Source: Pseudomonas weihenstephanensis (GTDB lineage: Bacteria > Pseudomonadota > Gammaproteobacteria > Pseudomonadales > Pseudomonadaceae). Taken from it: 64,000 nucleotides of DNA. The notes under the pieces are model-generated. The model made no database searches. It was not told the DNA's origin and worked only from the letters and a program-made list of their open reading frames with translations. The translations under genes were made by a program, and so were the position numbers. Shown piece by piece: positions 43,328-51,770 of the stretch. The DNA lies in contig NZ_JYLF01000002.1 in the NCBI RefSeq assembly GCF_001043055.1, positions 1 to 64,000 on the forward strand, read 5' to 3'. Within the stretch, counting starts at the first letter, position 1; each line of letters begins with the position of its first letter.

Positions 43328-44545
43328 ATGGCCCTTAGCAACGCTCAAACAAAAACAACGACAGCCTCGTCACCCGCTCAAACCAGCCCGTTAGTGCTGC
43401 GCATCATCGGCGCAGTCGCATTGGCGCATCTGATCAACGATTTGATTCAAGCCGTTCTGCCTTCGATCTATCCGATGCTCAAGGCTAAATATGACCTGAC
43501 CTTCACTCAGATCGGCCTGATTACCCTGACCTTCCAGATGACCGCGTCGCTGTTGCAGCCGTGGGTGGGTTATTACACGGATCGACACCCCAACCCATTG
43601 CTGCTGCCTGCGGGCATGGTGTGCACACTGGTCGGGATTTTGATGCTGTCTCAGGTGGGCAGTTTCCCCTTGATTCTGCTGGCCGCAGCATTGGTGGGCA
43701 TCGGGTCGTCGACCTTTCACCCGGAGGCCTCCAGAGTGGCGCGGCTGGCTTCAGGCGGGCGCTATGGTTTTGCGCAGTCCACTTTTCAAGTCGGTGGCAA
43801 TGCGGGTTCTGCCTTCGGGCCGTTGTTGGCCGCCGCGATCATCATTCCGTTCGGGCAGGGCAATGTCGCCTGGTTTGGCTTGTTTGCGCTGTTCGCGGTC
43901 GGATTGTTGTATGCCATCAGCCGCTGGTATCGCAGCCACTTGAACCTGTTCAAGCTCAAGTCCGGGCAAAAGGCGACCCACGGGTTATCGAAACAACGGG
44001 TATTGGCGGCACTCGTCGTGCTTGGGCTGTTGGTGTTCTCCAAATACTTCTACATGGCCAGTCTGACCAGTTACTACACGTTCTTTCTGATTGAGAAGTT
44101 CGGTGTGTCGATCGCCAGCTCGCAAATGTATTTGTTTCTGTTCTTGGGCGCTGTGGCGGCGGGCACCTTCTTTGGCGGGCCTATCGGTGACCGTATTGGA
44201 CGTAAGGCGGTGATCTGGTTCTCGATTCTGGGCGTGGCGCCGTTCACCTTGCTGCTGCCGTATGCCGATCTGTTCTGGACCAGTGTGCTGAGTGTGGTCA
44301 TCGGTTTTATTCTGGCCTCGGCGTTCTCGGCCATTGTGGTGTATGCCCAAGAGCTGGTGCCGGGCAATGTGGGCATGATCGCAGGTATTTTCTTCGGCCT
44401 GATGTTTGGCTTTGGAGGGATTGGTGCCGCGCTGCTCGGGCATTTGGCTGATATTCATGGCATCGAGTACGTATACACCTTGTGCTCGTATCTGCCGCTG
44501 TTGGGTGTATTGGCTATTTTCTTGCCACGCTCGCAAAAAGCGTGA
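43328..44545 (+). CDS. MFS exporter, fosmidomycin-resistance (Fsr) family
   Basis: 405 residues with twelve predicted membrane segments. N-terminal AHLINDLIQAVLPSIYPMLK matches the HVVNDLYQASLPPIYP stretch of E. coli Fsr, and GSSTFHPEASRVARLASGGR is a family hallmark. Major facilitator proton antiporters of this group export fosmidomycin and perhaps other antimicrobials. Monocistronic, adjacent to but unrelated to the T3SS. Start ATG 43328 has no strong Shine-Dalgarno. Confidence 0.85.
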   Translation: MALSNAQTKTTTASSPAQTSPLVLRIIGAVALAHLINDLIQAVLPSIYPMLKAKYDLTFTQIGLITLTFQMTASLLQPWVGYYTDRHPNPLLLPAGMVCTLVGILMLSQVGSFPLILLAAALVGIGSSTFHPEASRVARLASGGRYGFAQSTFQVGGNAGSAFGPLLAAAIIIPFGQGNVAWFGLFALFAVGLLYAISRWYRSHLNLFKLKSGQKATHGLSKQRVLAALVVLGLLVFSKYFYMASLTSYYTFFLIEKFGVSIASSQMYLFLFLGAVAAGTFFGGPIGDRIGRKAVIWFSILGVAPFTLLLPYADLFWTSVLSVVIGFILASAFSAIVVYAQELVPGNVGMIAGIFFGLMFGFGGIGAALLGHLADIHGIEYVYTLCSYLPLLGVLAIFLPRSQKA

Positions 44546-44554
44546 GGCCATTGT

Positions 44555-44602
44555 CTGACTCAAAACCACGGGACTTGGCAGAACAGTCCCGTGGTGAGTC
44601 AG
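44555..44602 (-). terminator. Hairpin between MFS gene and hrpL
   Basis: CCACGGGACT and AGTCCCGTGG pair around a nine-base loop, extended by TGACTC/GAGTCA arms. On the minus strand the stem runs into TTTT, so it ends hrpL transcription. It may also act on the MFS gene. Confidence 0.8.
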
Positions 44603-44625
44603 TACCTTCACGCGGGTAATCGTCT

Positions 44626-45165
44626 TTAACGGTGGGTGGCTATCTTGAGCTGCTCTCTCGCTCGAGAGATGCGTGAGCGAACCGTGCCGATGGGGATTTC
44701 AAGGGCGAGCGCGGTGTCTCGGTAATTACCGCCGGTTTCCAGAGAGGCATAGAGCGTATTGCGCATCTCTTTGGGCAGGTGGTCAATGGCAATCAGGGTG
44801 CGCTCAAGGCGTTGCTTGATCTCGAACTGCCCACCCAAGTCTTGAGCGTTATCCAGGTCCGTGCACAGCGCTTCATCAAATTCGCAATGTATGGGTTTTG
44901 CGTAAAGGCGGCGAAAGTGATTGCGGATCAAGTTCTGTGCAATACCGCACACCCACGTACTGATCGTTGCCTGGCCACTGTATCGGTCTTTACCGCGCCA
45001 TGCTTCAAGGCAGGTTAATTGAAAAATATCGTCAGCATCTTCGGGGTTCAATACACGTTTGTGGATAAATGCCTTCAATTTTCGTTGAAGTTCGGGTGAT
45101 AAATCCAACACGTTCTGCGGCGCGTTTACAGGTCGGGTGAGTGAAACATCTTTACGCTGATTCAT
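44626..45165 (-). CDS. hrpL: ECF-type sigma factor HrpL (RspL)
   Basis: 179 residues, ECF sigma factor with region 2 (DADDIFQLTCLEAWRGKDRYSGQATISTWVCGIAQNLI, cited by its ends DADDIF and WVCGIAQ) and region 4 (RDTALALEIPIGTVRSRISRAREQL). Beside an Hrp1 T3SS this is HrpL, called RspL in P. fluorescens, which reads hrp boxes (GGAACC-N16-CCACNNA). GAGGAT precedes ATG 45165. A textbook sigma-54 promoter lies 51 bases upstream (45217-45234), as in P. syringae hrpL, which is driven by RpoN with HrpR/HrpS. It is transcribed divergently from hrpJ. Confidence 0.93.
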   Translation of the reverse strand: MNQRKDVSLTRPVNAPQNVLDLSPELQRKLKAFIHKRVLNPEDADDIFQLTCLEAWRGKDRYSGQATISTWVCGIAQNLIRNHFRRLYAKPIHCEFDEALCTDLDNAQDLGGQFEIKQRLERTLIAIDHLPKEMRNTLYASLETGGNYRDTALALEIPIGTVRSRISRAREQLKIATHR

Positions 45166-45216
45166 TATTCATCCTCAGGATAAGCGGCCTCGAAATAATT
45201 TCGAGAAAGACCTCCT

Positions 45217-45234
45217 AAGCACTGCGTGTGCCAA
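45217..45234 (-). promoter_or_regulatory. Sigma-54 (-24/-12) promoter of hrpL
   Basis: The minus strand reads TTGGCACACGCAGTGCTT: GG, ten bases, GC, with the flanking TTGGCAC and TGCTT of the RpoN consensus. Transcription should begin about 12 bases past the GC, giving a leader of about 40 bases. The palindrome ATCAA-G-TTGAT at 45251-45261, just upstream, could be an activator or IHF-type site. Confidence 0.88.
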
Positions 45235-45368
45235 TCTTCTGAAGTGATTTATCAAGTTGATTTATATGTGGTTTTATAATTGCCGCGGTTTTTTTTGTGC
45301 CGTTATTTGCATAATCATGCGTGCGCGTGCGCCAACTTTTTCAATTTAAAAAATAGTCACATTAATAA

Positions 45369-45397
45369 GGAACTGTTCACGCGTACTTGGCCACACA
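45369..45397 (+). promoter_or_regulatory. hrp box promoter of the hrpJ operon
   Basis: GGAACT, exactly 16 bases, then CCACACA, against the HrpL consensus GGAACC-N16-CCACNNA. It covers the TTG at 45387, so that codon cannot be the translation start of hrpJ. Confidence 0.9.
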
Positions 45398-45431
45398 GAG
45401 GATCGAAACTTCTCTGATGGGCGATTACGCT

Positions 45432-46544
45432 ATGAAAGTTGACGTGCGACATGACCCCTCGCGAGCAGTGAGCTCTTTGCTCGCTGCGACAAACGTTCGA
45501 CCGCCGGTACCTCAGGCCACTCAGCAAAGTTCTGCCGAAGAGGTCGGCATGCTCTTTAGTCAAAAGACCGAGAGCAGCAGCAAAGAAACGGCGCAGCGAA
45601 CGTTGCGTGCCTCGGGGGCTGAGATTCGAGTGCGCAGAATTGAGGGCATCGAGCAACTCATGGCTTTGTACGAGCAGTTGGGCCATCCCGGTCAGGCCAG
45701 CTTGAGCCAGGTAGCCAGACAGGTCCGTCAGGAGATGTCGTCCAGGTCTAGCCTGGACAGTCTGATTGAACTGACCGGAGGTGATCCGGCCCGGACCAGT
45801 GTAGTGCTGAGTTACGTGACTGCATGGGCACAATCAGAAGGTCATGACGCTGATGTTGCGTTGTCGCACAGCTATCAGGATCAGCTGCACACGCAGCACG
45901 CAGAGCCTGTTCAAGCGGGGATGAACATTGCGCGTGGGCTGAGCACTATCAGTGATGATGCTTCTTTGCGCCAGGCAGTTCGCACGCTGTATTACGCCAA
46001 TGTGGTAAGGCGCCAGTCACCGGCGATCATCATGCAGGCACTGCTGGGAATGTTTGGGGACAAAGGGTTCAGCGTAGGGTTAAAAATGATGAGTCGGGCA
46101 CTGGCTGACGATATGGCAGCGCAACGTCCATCGTTGCCGACCAACAAGTTAAGGTCCGTTATGTTGGGTCTGCAAAGTTGCAGGCAATTAGGCAGTGTAT
46201 TGAACAGTTGTCGCCGATTTATTGAGCAAATGCCCAGGCACGAAAAATCAATCGAACTGGCTGCGGTTTCGCTGTTACAACGTTTGCTGGGGTATGCCAG
46301 CGAGGGTATTGACCTGCGCGAGAGTCAATCGTTGGGTCGTGATTTGGGCGCGACCAACCCTGACAGTCATTTGCTCATGCTCAATCGTGTCTACCCACTG
46401 ATTCAGCGTCTTCCGCTGGCCATATGGTGTGATCAGCGAAACCGCCAGGATACGTTGCGTTTTCTGATGGGCTTGATGGATGAGCTGACTCAGTCCGAAG
46501 GGCTTGTACCACAGGCATTCGGGTACTCGAGCATCGTTAAATGA
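45432..46544 (+). CDS. hrpJ: T3SS gatekeeper HrpJ (SctW, RspJ)
   Basis: About 370 residues from ATG 45432 (MKVDVRHDPS); ATG 45417 is the alternative and the longer TTG start lies inside the hrp box. SctW/PopN/YopN-TyeA family cytoplasmic protein that controls the switch to secretion of translocators and effectors. Recognisable are EEVGMLFSQKTESSSKETAQR-like coiled coil at the N-terminus and a helical C-terminal TyeA-like part ending PLAIWCDQRNRQDTLRFLMG. First gene of the hrpJ-hrcV operon; its stop overlaps hrcV by four bases. Confidence 0.88.
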   Translation: MKVDVRHDPSRAVSSLLAATNVRPPVPQATQQSSAEEVGMLFSQKTESSSKETAQRTLRASGAEIRVRRIEGIEQLMALYEQLGHPGQASLSQVARQVRQEMSSRSSLDSLIELTGGDPARTSVVLSYVTAWAQSEGHDADVALSHSYQDQLHTQHAEPVQAGMNIARGLSTISDDASLRQAVRTLYYANVVRRQSPAIIMQALLGMFGDKGFSVGLKMMSRALADDMAAQRPSLPTNKLRSVMLGLQSCRQLGSVLNSCRRFIEQMPRHEKSIELAAVSLLQRLLGYASEGIDLRESQSLGRDLGATNPDSHLLMLNRVYPLIQRLPLAIWCDQRNRQDTLRFLMGLMDELTQSEGLVPQAFGYSSIVK

Positions 46545-48634
46545 CGTGGGCTGGCACCTTCAATAATGTGCTCTCCAAAGTCTCCGGGGGAGGGGAAGTG
46601 CTGGGGGCGATGGTCGTGCTCGGGATTGTCTTTATTTTTATTGTCCCGCTTCCCACCTGGCTGATTGATATTCTGATTGCGGTCAATATTTGTATTTCTT
46701 GTTTGTTAATTGTGCTCGCGTTCTATTTACCGAACCCGTTGGCTTTTTCCTCCTTTCCCTCGTTGTTGCTGTTAACCACTATGTTTCGCCTGGCGCTGTC
46801 GATTGCGACCACGCGCCTGATCTTGTTGGAACAAGACGCGGGCGACATTGTGGAAGCGTTTGGTAACTTTGTAGTGGGGGGGAACCTTGCCGTAGGGTTG
46901 GTGATTTTTTTGATCATCACGCTGGTGAACTTTCTGGTGATTACTAAAGGATCGGAGCGAGTCGCTGAAGTGGCAGCGCGTTTTAGTCTGGATGCGATGC
47001 CCGGTAAGCAGATGTCCATCGACAGCGATTTGAGAGGCGGTTTAATAGACGGTAAACAGGCTCGCTATAAACGCGAACAACTGTCCCGCGAAAGTCAGTT
47101 GTTTGGTGCGATGGATGGCGCCATGAAGTTTGTTAAAGGCGATGCGGTTGCCGGACTGATTATTGTGGTTATCAATATACTGGGTGGTTTCTCCACCGGG
47201 ATTATTCAACACGGGATGAGCGCTGCGGACGCCATTACGCTGTATTCGGTATTAACTATTGGTGATGGCTTGATTGCGCAGATCCCGGCGCTGCTGATTG
47301 CATTGACCGCAGGCATGATCATCACCCGTGTTGCGCCTGATGATGACTCAGAAAGAACAAACATTGGTACGCAAATAGGGCAGCAGATCACCAGTGAGCC
47401 CAAGAGCTGGATGATCGCTTCGGCAGGCATGCTGGCCTTTGCCGTACTCCCGGGTATGCCGACCCTGGTGTTCATTTTTATTGCACTGAACACCTTTGCG
47501 CTGGGTTTTTACCTGTGGTTTCGCGGCACTAAGGGTGAGTCAGTCGAGTCTGCGTCTGTGCCCCAGACCACCCCTGAGTTGAATGGGGATGAGGACCTGC
47601 GCAGTTTTACACCTACGCGCCCCTATGTGCTGCAATTTTCAGCTCTGCAGCAGGACGAACAGCGCACCCTTCAGCTGATTCATTCCATCCGCCAGGCTCG
47701 AAACAGCATTGTCACTGCGATCGGTTTAACCCTCCCTCCCTTTGAGATCGAATACAGCGCCTCGCTGGCCGATGATGAGTTTCGCTTTTGTGTGCACGAA
47801 GTACCGATGATCAAGGCGACTTTTTCTCCGTTGATCGCACTGATGCGCAGTCGCTATCTGGACCTATGCCCTGAGGCTCCACGAGGCAGTGAAGAGCGGG
47901 ATGAGCAGGAATGGTTATGGCTGCAACCGGAAGATCCGATCTTGGCTGGTGAAGAGATCGAACCGTTCACTGCGCACGACTTGATCGTCGTGCGCATGCA
48001 GCGGGCCATGATGATCAGTGGGCCGCAGTTTCTGGGTATTCAAGAATGTAAATCCATCCTCTCCTGGCTAGAGCAGAGTCAGCCAGAGTTGGTTCAAGAG
48101 TTGCAGCGCATCATGCCACTCTCACGTTTTTCTGCCGTACTGCAACGCTTGGCCAGTGAAGGTGTACCCCTGCGAGCTGTGCGTCTGATTATCGAAGCGC
48201 TGAATGAGTATGGGCAGCATGAGCGTGAGGTCAATGCGCTTGCGGACTACGCGCGGATTGCTCTGAAATCGCAGATTTATCATCAGTACAGTGAAAGCGA
48301 CGGGCTGCATGCCTGGCTGTTTTCATCCAACGCCGAAAATATTTTTCGTGAAGCGCTCCGCCAGACTCAAACCGGTGTATTTCTGGCCCTGGAAAGCGGT
48401 CCCAGTGCACAGCTGATCAACTTGCTCAAAGAGGCTTTTTTACCCTATCAGCGTGAGCAAAGGGTGCTGTTGGTTGCCCATGATTTACGCAGCCCCATAC
48501 GGACTTTGTTGTTCGATGAATTTAACCATGTACCTGTTTTGTCCTTTGCTGAGTTGATGGGCACGGCAAAGGTAAAAGTATTGGGTCGTCTTGATTTTGA
48601 AGGCGACAGTGACGAGCACGAGGCGGATTTTTGA
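46541..48634 (+). CDS. hrcV: T3SS export gate HrcV (SctV)
   Basis: 697-residue FlhA/SctV family protein. Seven to eight N-terminal membrane segments (up to about residue 330) are followed by a cytoplasmic ring domain. Signatures: TMFRLALSIATTRLILL, the conserved GDAVAGLIIVVINILGG loop and QIPALLIALTAGMIITRV. The nonameric cytoplasmic ring receives substrates and chaperones from HrcN. Overlaps hrpJ (ATGA) and the following hrpQ. Size is normal. Confidence 0.96.
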   Translation: MTWAGTFNNVLSKVSGGGEVLGAMVVLGIVFIFIVPLPTWLIDILIAVNICISCLLIVLAFYLPNPLAFSSFPSLLLLTTMFRLALSIATTRLILLEQDAGDIVEAFGNFVVGGNLAVGLVIFLIITLVNFLVITKGSERVAEVAARFSLDAMPGKQMSIDSDLRGGLIDGKQARYKREQLSRESQLFGAMDGAMKFVKGDAVAGLIIVVINILGGFSTGIIQHGMSAADAITLYSVLTIGDGLIAQIPALLIALTAGMIITRVAPDDDSERTNIGTQIGQQITSEPKSWMIASAGMLAFAVLPGMPTLVFIFIALNTFALGFYLWFRGTKGESVESASVPQTTPELNGDEDLRSFTPTRPYVLQFSALQQDEQRTLQLIHSIRQARNSIVTAIGLTLPPFEIEYSASLADDEFRFCVHEVPMIKATFSPLIALMRSRYLDLCPEAPRGSEERDEQEWLWLQPEDPILAGEEIEPFTAHDLIVVRMQRAMMISGPQFLGIQECKSILSWLEQSQPELVQELQRIMPLSRFSAVLQRLASEGVPLRAVRLIIEALNEYGQHEREVNALADYARIALKSQIYHQYSESDGLHAWLFSSNAENIFREALRQTQTGVFLALESGPSAQLINLLKEAFLPYQREQRVLLVAHDLRSPIRTLLFDEFNHVPVLSFAELMGTAKVKVLGRLDFEGDSDEHEADF

Positions 48635-48651
48635 ACGTTCTAACGTACAGC

Positions 48652-49560
48652 ATGGATACGTCTTGCGAGATATTCGAGCTACGCGTACTCAGCGGCTTGC
48701 ATCAGGGTGCGGCTTTGCCTCTGTTTGGTGAGTGTTGGAGCATCGGTGCCAGCGAAGAAGCTGATCTGGGTTTATATGATCCTGGCGTTCATGTTCGACA
48801 TGCGCAGTTGCAGCGCACTGGCGAACACTGGTCGTTGCAAGCTCAAGAAGGCCTTTTGCAGGACGATGCGGGCGCTACCTTGGCGTACATCTCAAACCTT
48901 GTTCCAGGAGCTGAGTTTTCCTTGGGTGGCATTCGTCTCTGCGTTGCGCATGCCGAAAGCAGTTGGCCGCAAGCGCCAAGTCATTCGCCCTTTGAACCTG
49001 GCGATACCCTGACTGGCAAAGTGCAAGAAACGTCGAAAAAGGCAGCAAAGAAACCAATAGCAGGCGCATTGGCAGCGCTAGTACTGGTGATGGCCGGCTC
49101 TTTTTTTCTGTCGCGCGATGAGGACGTACCCTTGGAGGTGCCTGCCCCTGTCGTGAATGAAAAACGCGTTCTCCAGACGGCCATCGACGTTCATCGGCAA
49201 CTGCTTTCGATGCTGAACGACCGTGAACTGAGTACCCACGTCATTCTGGAGTCCACAAGCCATCAAGTGACTCTGAGGGGGGACGTTCAGGTTGAGCAAT
49301 TAGCACTGGTCTCGCGGATGCTCAAACGATTTCAGCTTCAATTCGATACCTCGATAACCATCCATAACAAGGTTCAGCTCATTAGCCGTGAGTTGCCTTT
49401 CAAAATTGTTCAAATCATTGGCGGCCCAAAGGCCCATGTGGTGTTAGCGGACGGGCGCCGTCTGTTTTTTGGTGACGAAGTGGATGGGGTGCGCCTGACG
49501 GTTATCGAAAATAATCGTCTGTTGTTTGAAGGGCGCCAGCGCTATGAGGTGAGCTGGTGA
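48652..49560 (+). CDS. hrpQ: T3SS inner-membrane ring protein HrpQ (SctD)
   Basis: About 302 residues from ATG 48652; a TTG at 48631 overlapping the hrcV stop is possible and would add seven residues. N-terminal FHA-like domain (FELRVLSGLHQGAALPL, SIGASEEADLGL), a membrane segment AGALAALVLVMAGSFFL near residue 150, and a periplasmic ring-building region. This is the outer of the two inner-membrane rings. Sequence conservation in SctD is low, so the call rests on size, layout and position between hrcV and hrcN. Confidence 0.85.
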   Translation: MDTSCEIFELRVLSGLHQGAALPLFGECWSIGASEEADLGLYDPGVHVRHAQLQRTGEHWSLQAQEGLLQDDAGATLAYISNLVPGAEFSLGGIRLCVAHAESSWPQAPSHSPFEPGDTLTGKVQETSKKAAKKPIAGALAALVLVMAGSFFLSRDEDVPLEVPAPVVNEKRVLQTAIDVHRQLLSMLNDRELSTHVILESTSHQVTLRGDVQVEQLALVSRMLKRFQLQFDTSITIHNKVQLISRELPFKIVQIIGGPKAHVVLADGRRLFFGDEVDGVRLTVIENNRLLFEGRQRYEVSW

Positions 49561-50915
49561 GTCAGGGTTTTGAGGAAAGACTTGAGTCTTGGCAGCAACG
49601 CCAGTCGGCTTATCTGGCTCGTTTTTCACCGGTGACGGTGTGCGGCCGGATCCAGCGGGTCAATGGCACGTTATTGCAATGTCGCTTGCCGCAGTCGCGT
49701 ATCTCCGATCTGTGTGAGGTTCAGACGGCTGATAACAACTGGATCCTGGCCGAGATTATTGGTTTTGATCAACAAGACGCGATGCTCAGTGCATTGGGAA
49801 GCCTGGAAGGTATTTGTGTAGGGGCTGCGGTTAAGCGCTTAGGCGGAGCTCATCATATTTGCGTTGCAGAGAGTTTATTGGGGCAGGTGCTGGATGGCTT
49901 TGGTCGCCCACTCACAGGCAGCGGCTGGGGTGCATTTGCCACACCGTCCAGCGCCGACGCGGGTCCTGTGATGTGTGAAGCGCCGCTGCCCACCGAAAGA
50001 CCCCGTATCAACCGTGCCTTATCCACAGGCATACGCGCAATTGATGGTCTGCTGACCTTGGGTGAAGGGCAGCGGATCGGGCTTTTTGCGGGCGCTGGCT
50101 GCGGTAAAACCACTCTGCTGGCTGAGATCGCTCGTAATGTTGATTGCGATGTCATCGTCTTCGGGTTGATCGGCGAGCGTGGGCGTGAATTGCGCGAGTT
50201 TCTTGATCATGAACTCGATGATGAGTTGCGATCCAAAGCCGTTCTGGTGTGTGCAACGTCTGATCGCTCCAGTATGGAGCGTGCGCGCGCAGCCTTTACG
50301 GCGACGGCTCTGGCTGAGGGGTTTCGTCGTAAAGGCCAGCGAGTTTTATTGTTGATTGACTCGTTGACGCGCTTTGCCCGTGCCCAGCGTGAGATTGGCC
50401 TGGCGGCTGGCGAACCTTTGGGGCGAGGGGGCTTGCCGCCCTCCGTATACAGCCTGTTACCGCGCTTGGTTGAACGTGCAGGGCTGACCCAACAAGGGGT
50501 GATTACCGCGATTTACACCGTGCTGATTGAGCAGGACTCCATGAATGACCCGGTTGCGGATGAAGTGCGCTCTCTGCTGGACGGCCACATTGTGTTGTCG
50601 CGCAAATTGGCAGAGCGCGGTCACTACCCGGCGATTGATGTGCTGGCCAGTTTGTCGCGGATTCTGAGCAATGTTGCCGAGCCGGGCCATGTGCAAAACA
50701 TGACGGCTTTAAGGCGACTGCTGTCAGCGCATCAGCAGATCGAGCTGATGCTCAAATTGGGTGAGTACCAAGCAGGCAATGATGCGCTGACTGATATGGC
50801 TGTAGAGAGCCGACATCAAGTGGATGCTTTTTTACGGCAGGACCTGCGTGAACCTACGCCGTTTTTGGCAACCCTGGACCAACTGAGTGAGCTGACTGCC
50901 TATGTCCCCTCCTGA
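49557..50915 (+). CDS. hrcN: T3SS ATPase HrcN (SctN)
   Basis: 452 residues from GTG 49557, overlapping the hrpQ stop. F1-beta-like hexameric ATPase that strips chaperones and unfolds substrates at the gate. Walker A GAGCGKT is at residues 179-185; VFGLIGERGRELREFL and LLIDSLTRFARAQREIGLAAGEP are the catalytic Glu and Walker B regions, and SVYSLLPRLVERAG is typical. Its 3' end overlaps hrpO. Confidence 0.97.
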   Translation: MSQGFEERLESWQQRQSAYLARFSPVTVCGRIQRVNGTLLQCRLPQSRISDLCEVQTADNNWILAEIIGFDQQDAMLSALGSLEGICVGAAVKRLGGAHHICVAESLLGQVLDGFGRPLTGSGWGAFATPSSADAGPVMCEAPLPTERPRINRALSTGIRAIDGLLTLGEGQRIGLFAGAGCGKTTLLAEIARNVDCDVIVFGLIGERGRELREFLDHELDDELRSKAVLVCATSDRSSMERARAAFTATALAEGFRRKGQRVLLLIDSLTRFARAQREIGLAAGEPLGRGGLPPSVYSLLPRLVERAGLTQQGVITAIYTVLIEQDSMNDPVADEVRSLLDGHIVLSRKLAERGHYPAIDVLASLSRILSNVAEPGHVQNMTALRRLLSAHQQIELMLKLGEYQAGNDALTDMAVESRHQVDAFLRQDLREPTPFLATLDQLSELTAYVPS

Positions 50916-51330
50916 AATGTTTTTGTGTGAAATACAGGCTTTGCAGCAACTGCGTCAGCATCGCGCAGACAGGGCCGCTCGGCAGTTACAAAGAGCTTAC
51001 ATGGCGCAGCGTGTGTTGAGCGGGCGCATCCAACAGGCCCGCGAGCGTGTTGAGCAGGTACGAGGGCTTGAAACCCGGCAATGCAATGAGTTGCTGAATC
51101 GTCACCGTGGACAGGTTCTTTCGCCCCAGGCCCTGACGAGCTGGGATGAGGATGAACGCAAATTGTCGGCGCAAACGACTCAGCAAAAAGTGCATTTGCA
51201 GGAACTGTTTGATCAACAGGCACGCGAGAACGAACAGCTTGAACAGGCTCGACTGCAATCGAGCATCTGTTCGCGACAAGTTGAAAAACTCCGCGAGTTG
51301 TCTGCGTTGCTGGCGCAGGAGGAGGAATGA
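50902..51330 (+). CDS. hrpO: T3SS stalk protein HrpO (SctO)
   Basis: 142 residues, almost entirely charged coiled coil (RADRAARQLQRAYMAQRV; QARENEQLEQARLQSS). SctO/FliJ-like proteins sit in the centre of the ATPase hexamer and pass exchange signals to the gate. Position directly behind hrcN with a 14-base overlap and the correct length identify it; sequence alone would not. Confidence 0.85.
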   Translation: MSPPEMFLCEIQALQQLRQHRADRAARQLQRAYMAQRVLSGRIQQARERVEQVRGLETRQCNELLNRHRGQVLSPQALTSWDEDERKLSAQTTQQKVHLQELFDQQARENEQLEQARLQSSICSRQVEKLRELSALLAQEEE

Positions 51331-51770
51331 CCCAACGGCTTGACTTAACCCCTTTACGCGTACAAGCACTGTCGTTTGAGGCTCATCCCGCGTCTGCCCG
51401 GATGACTGACAGCAGTCTGTTCGCTCGCTTTGTGGCTCAACAGGGCACTGAAAAAAGTTGGGGTTGCAGTGAATCATTTACGCGGGCTGGTACGGGGTGC
51501 GATCTGCTTCAGGCCATCGGTGAGCGTTGTGGACCTCGCTGGACGAGAGGCGTCAGCACACCCATGCAATTTGTGATCAGCCTGGCGCGGCGCGGGCGGA
51601 TCAATGTCCGCGCGCACCATGAATATGCCGGGTGGACGTTCTCGTTGGAGGCCGAGCAATCAGCAACCCATCAATGGCTTATCGGCCAGCAGCCGGACTG
51701 CCAAGCGCGACTTTCACGCACGTTGGGTCAATCGGTCAGAGTGTTGTTGATATGGGATCGTGTGCAGTGA
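51327..51770 (+). CDS. hrpP: T3SS needle-length/substrate-switch protein HrpP (SctP)
   Basis: 147 residues. Overlaps hrpO by four bases (ATGA). HrpP in P. syringae controls the change of substrate class and is itself secreted. The C-terminal part (MQFVISLARRGRINVRAHHEY, WTFSLEAEQSATHQWL) resembles the globular T3S4 domain; the usual Pro-rich N-terminal is short here. Recognition rests mainly on gene order between hrpO and hrcQ. Confidence 0.78.
   Translation: MTQRLDLTPLRVQALSFEAHPASARMTDSSLFARFVAQQGTEKSWGCSESFTRAGTGCDLLQAIGERCGPRWTRGVSTPMQFVISLARRGRINVRAHHEYAGWTFSLEAEQSATHQWLIGQQPDCQARLSRTLGQSVRVLLIWDRVQ

Noticed and set aside
45387..45431. TTG 45387 as hrpJ start
   Set aside because: It falls inside the hrp box and would be upstream of the transcription start.
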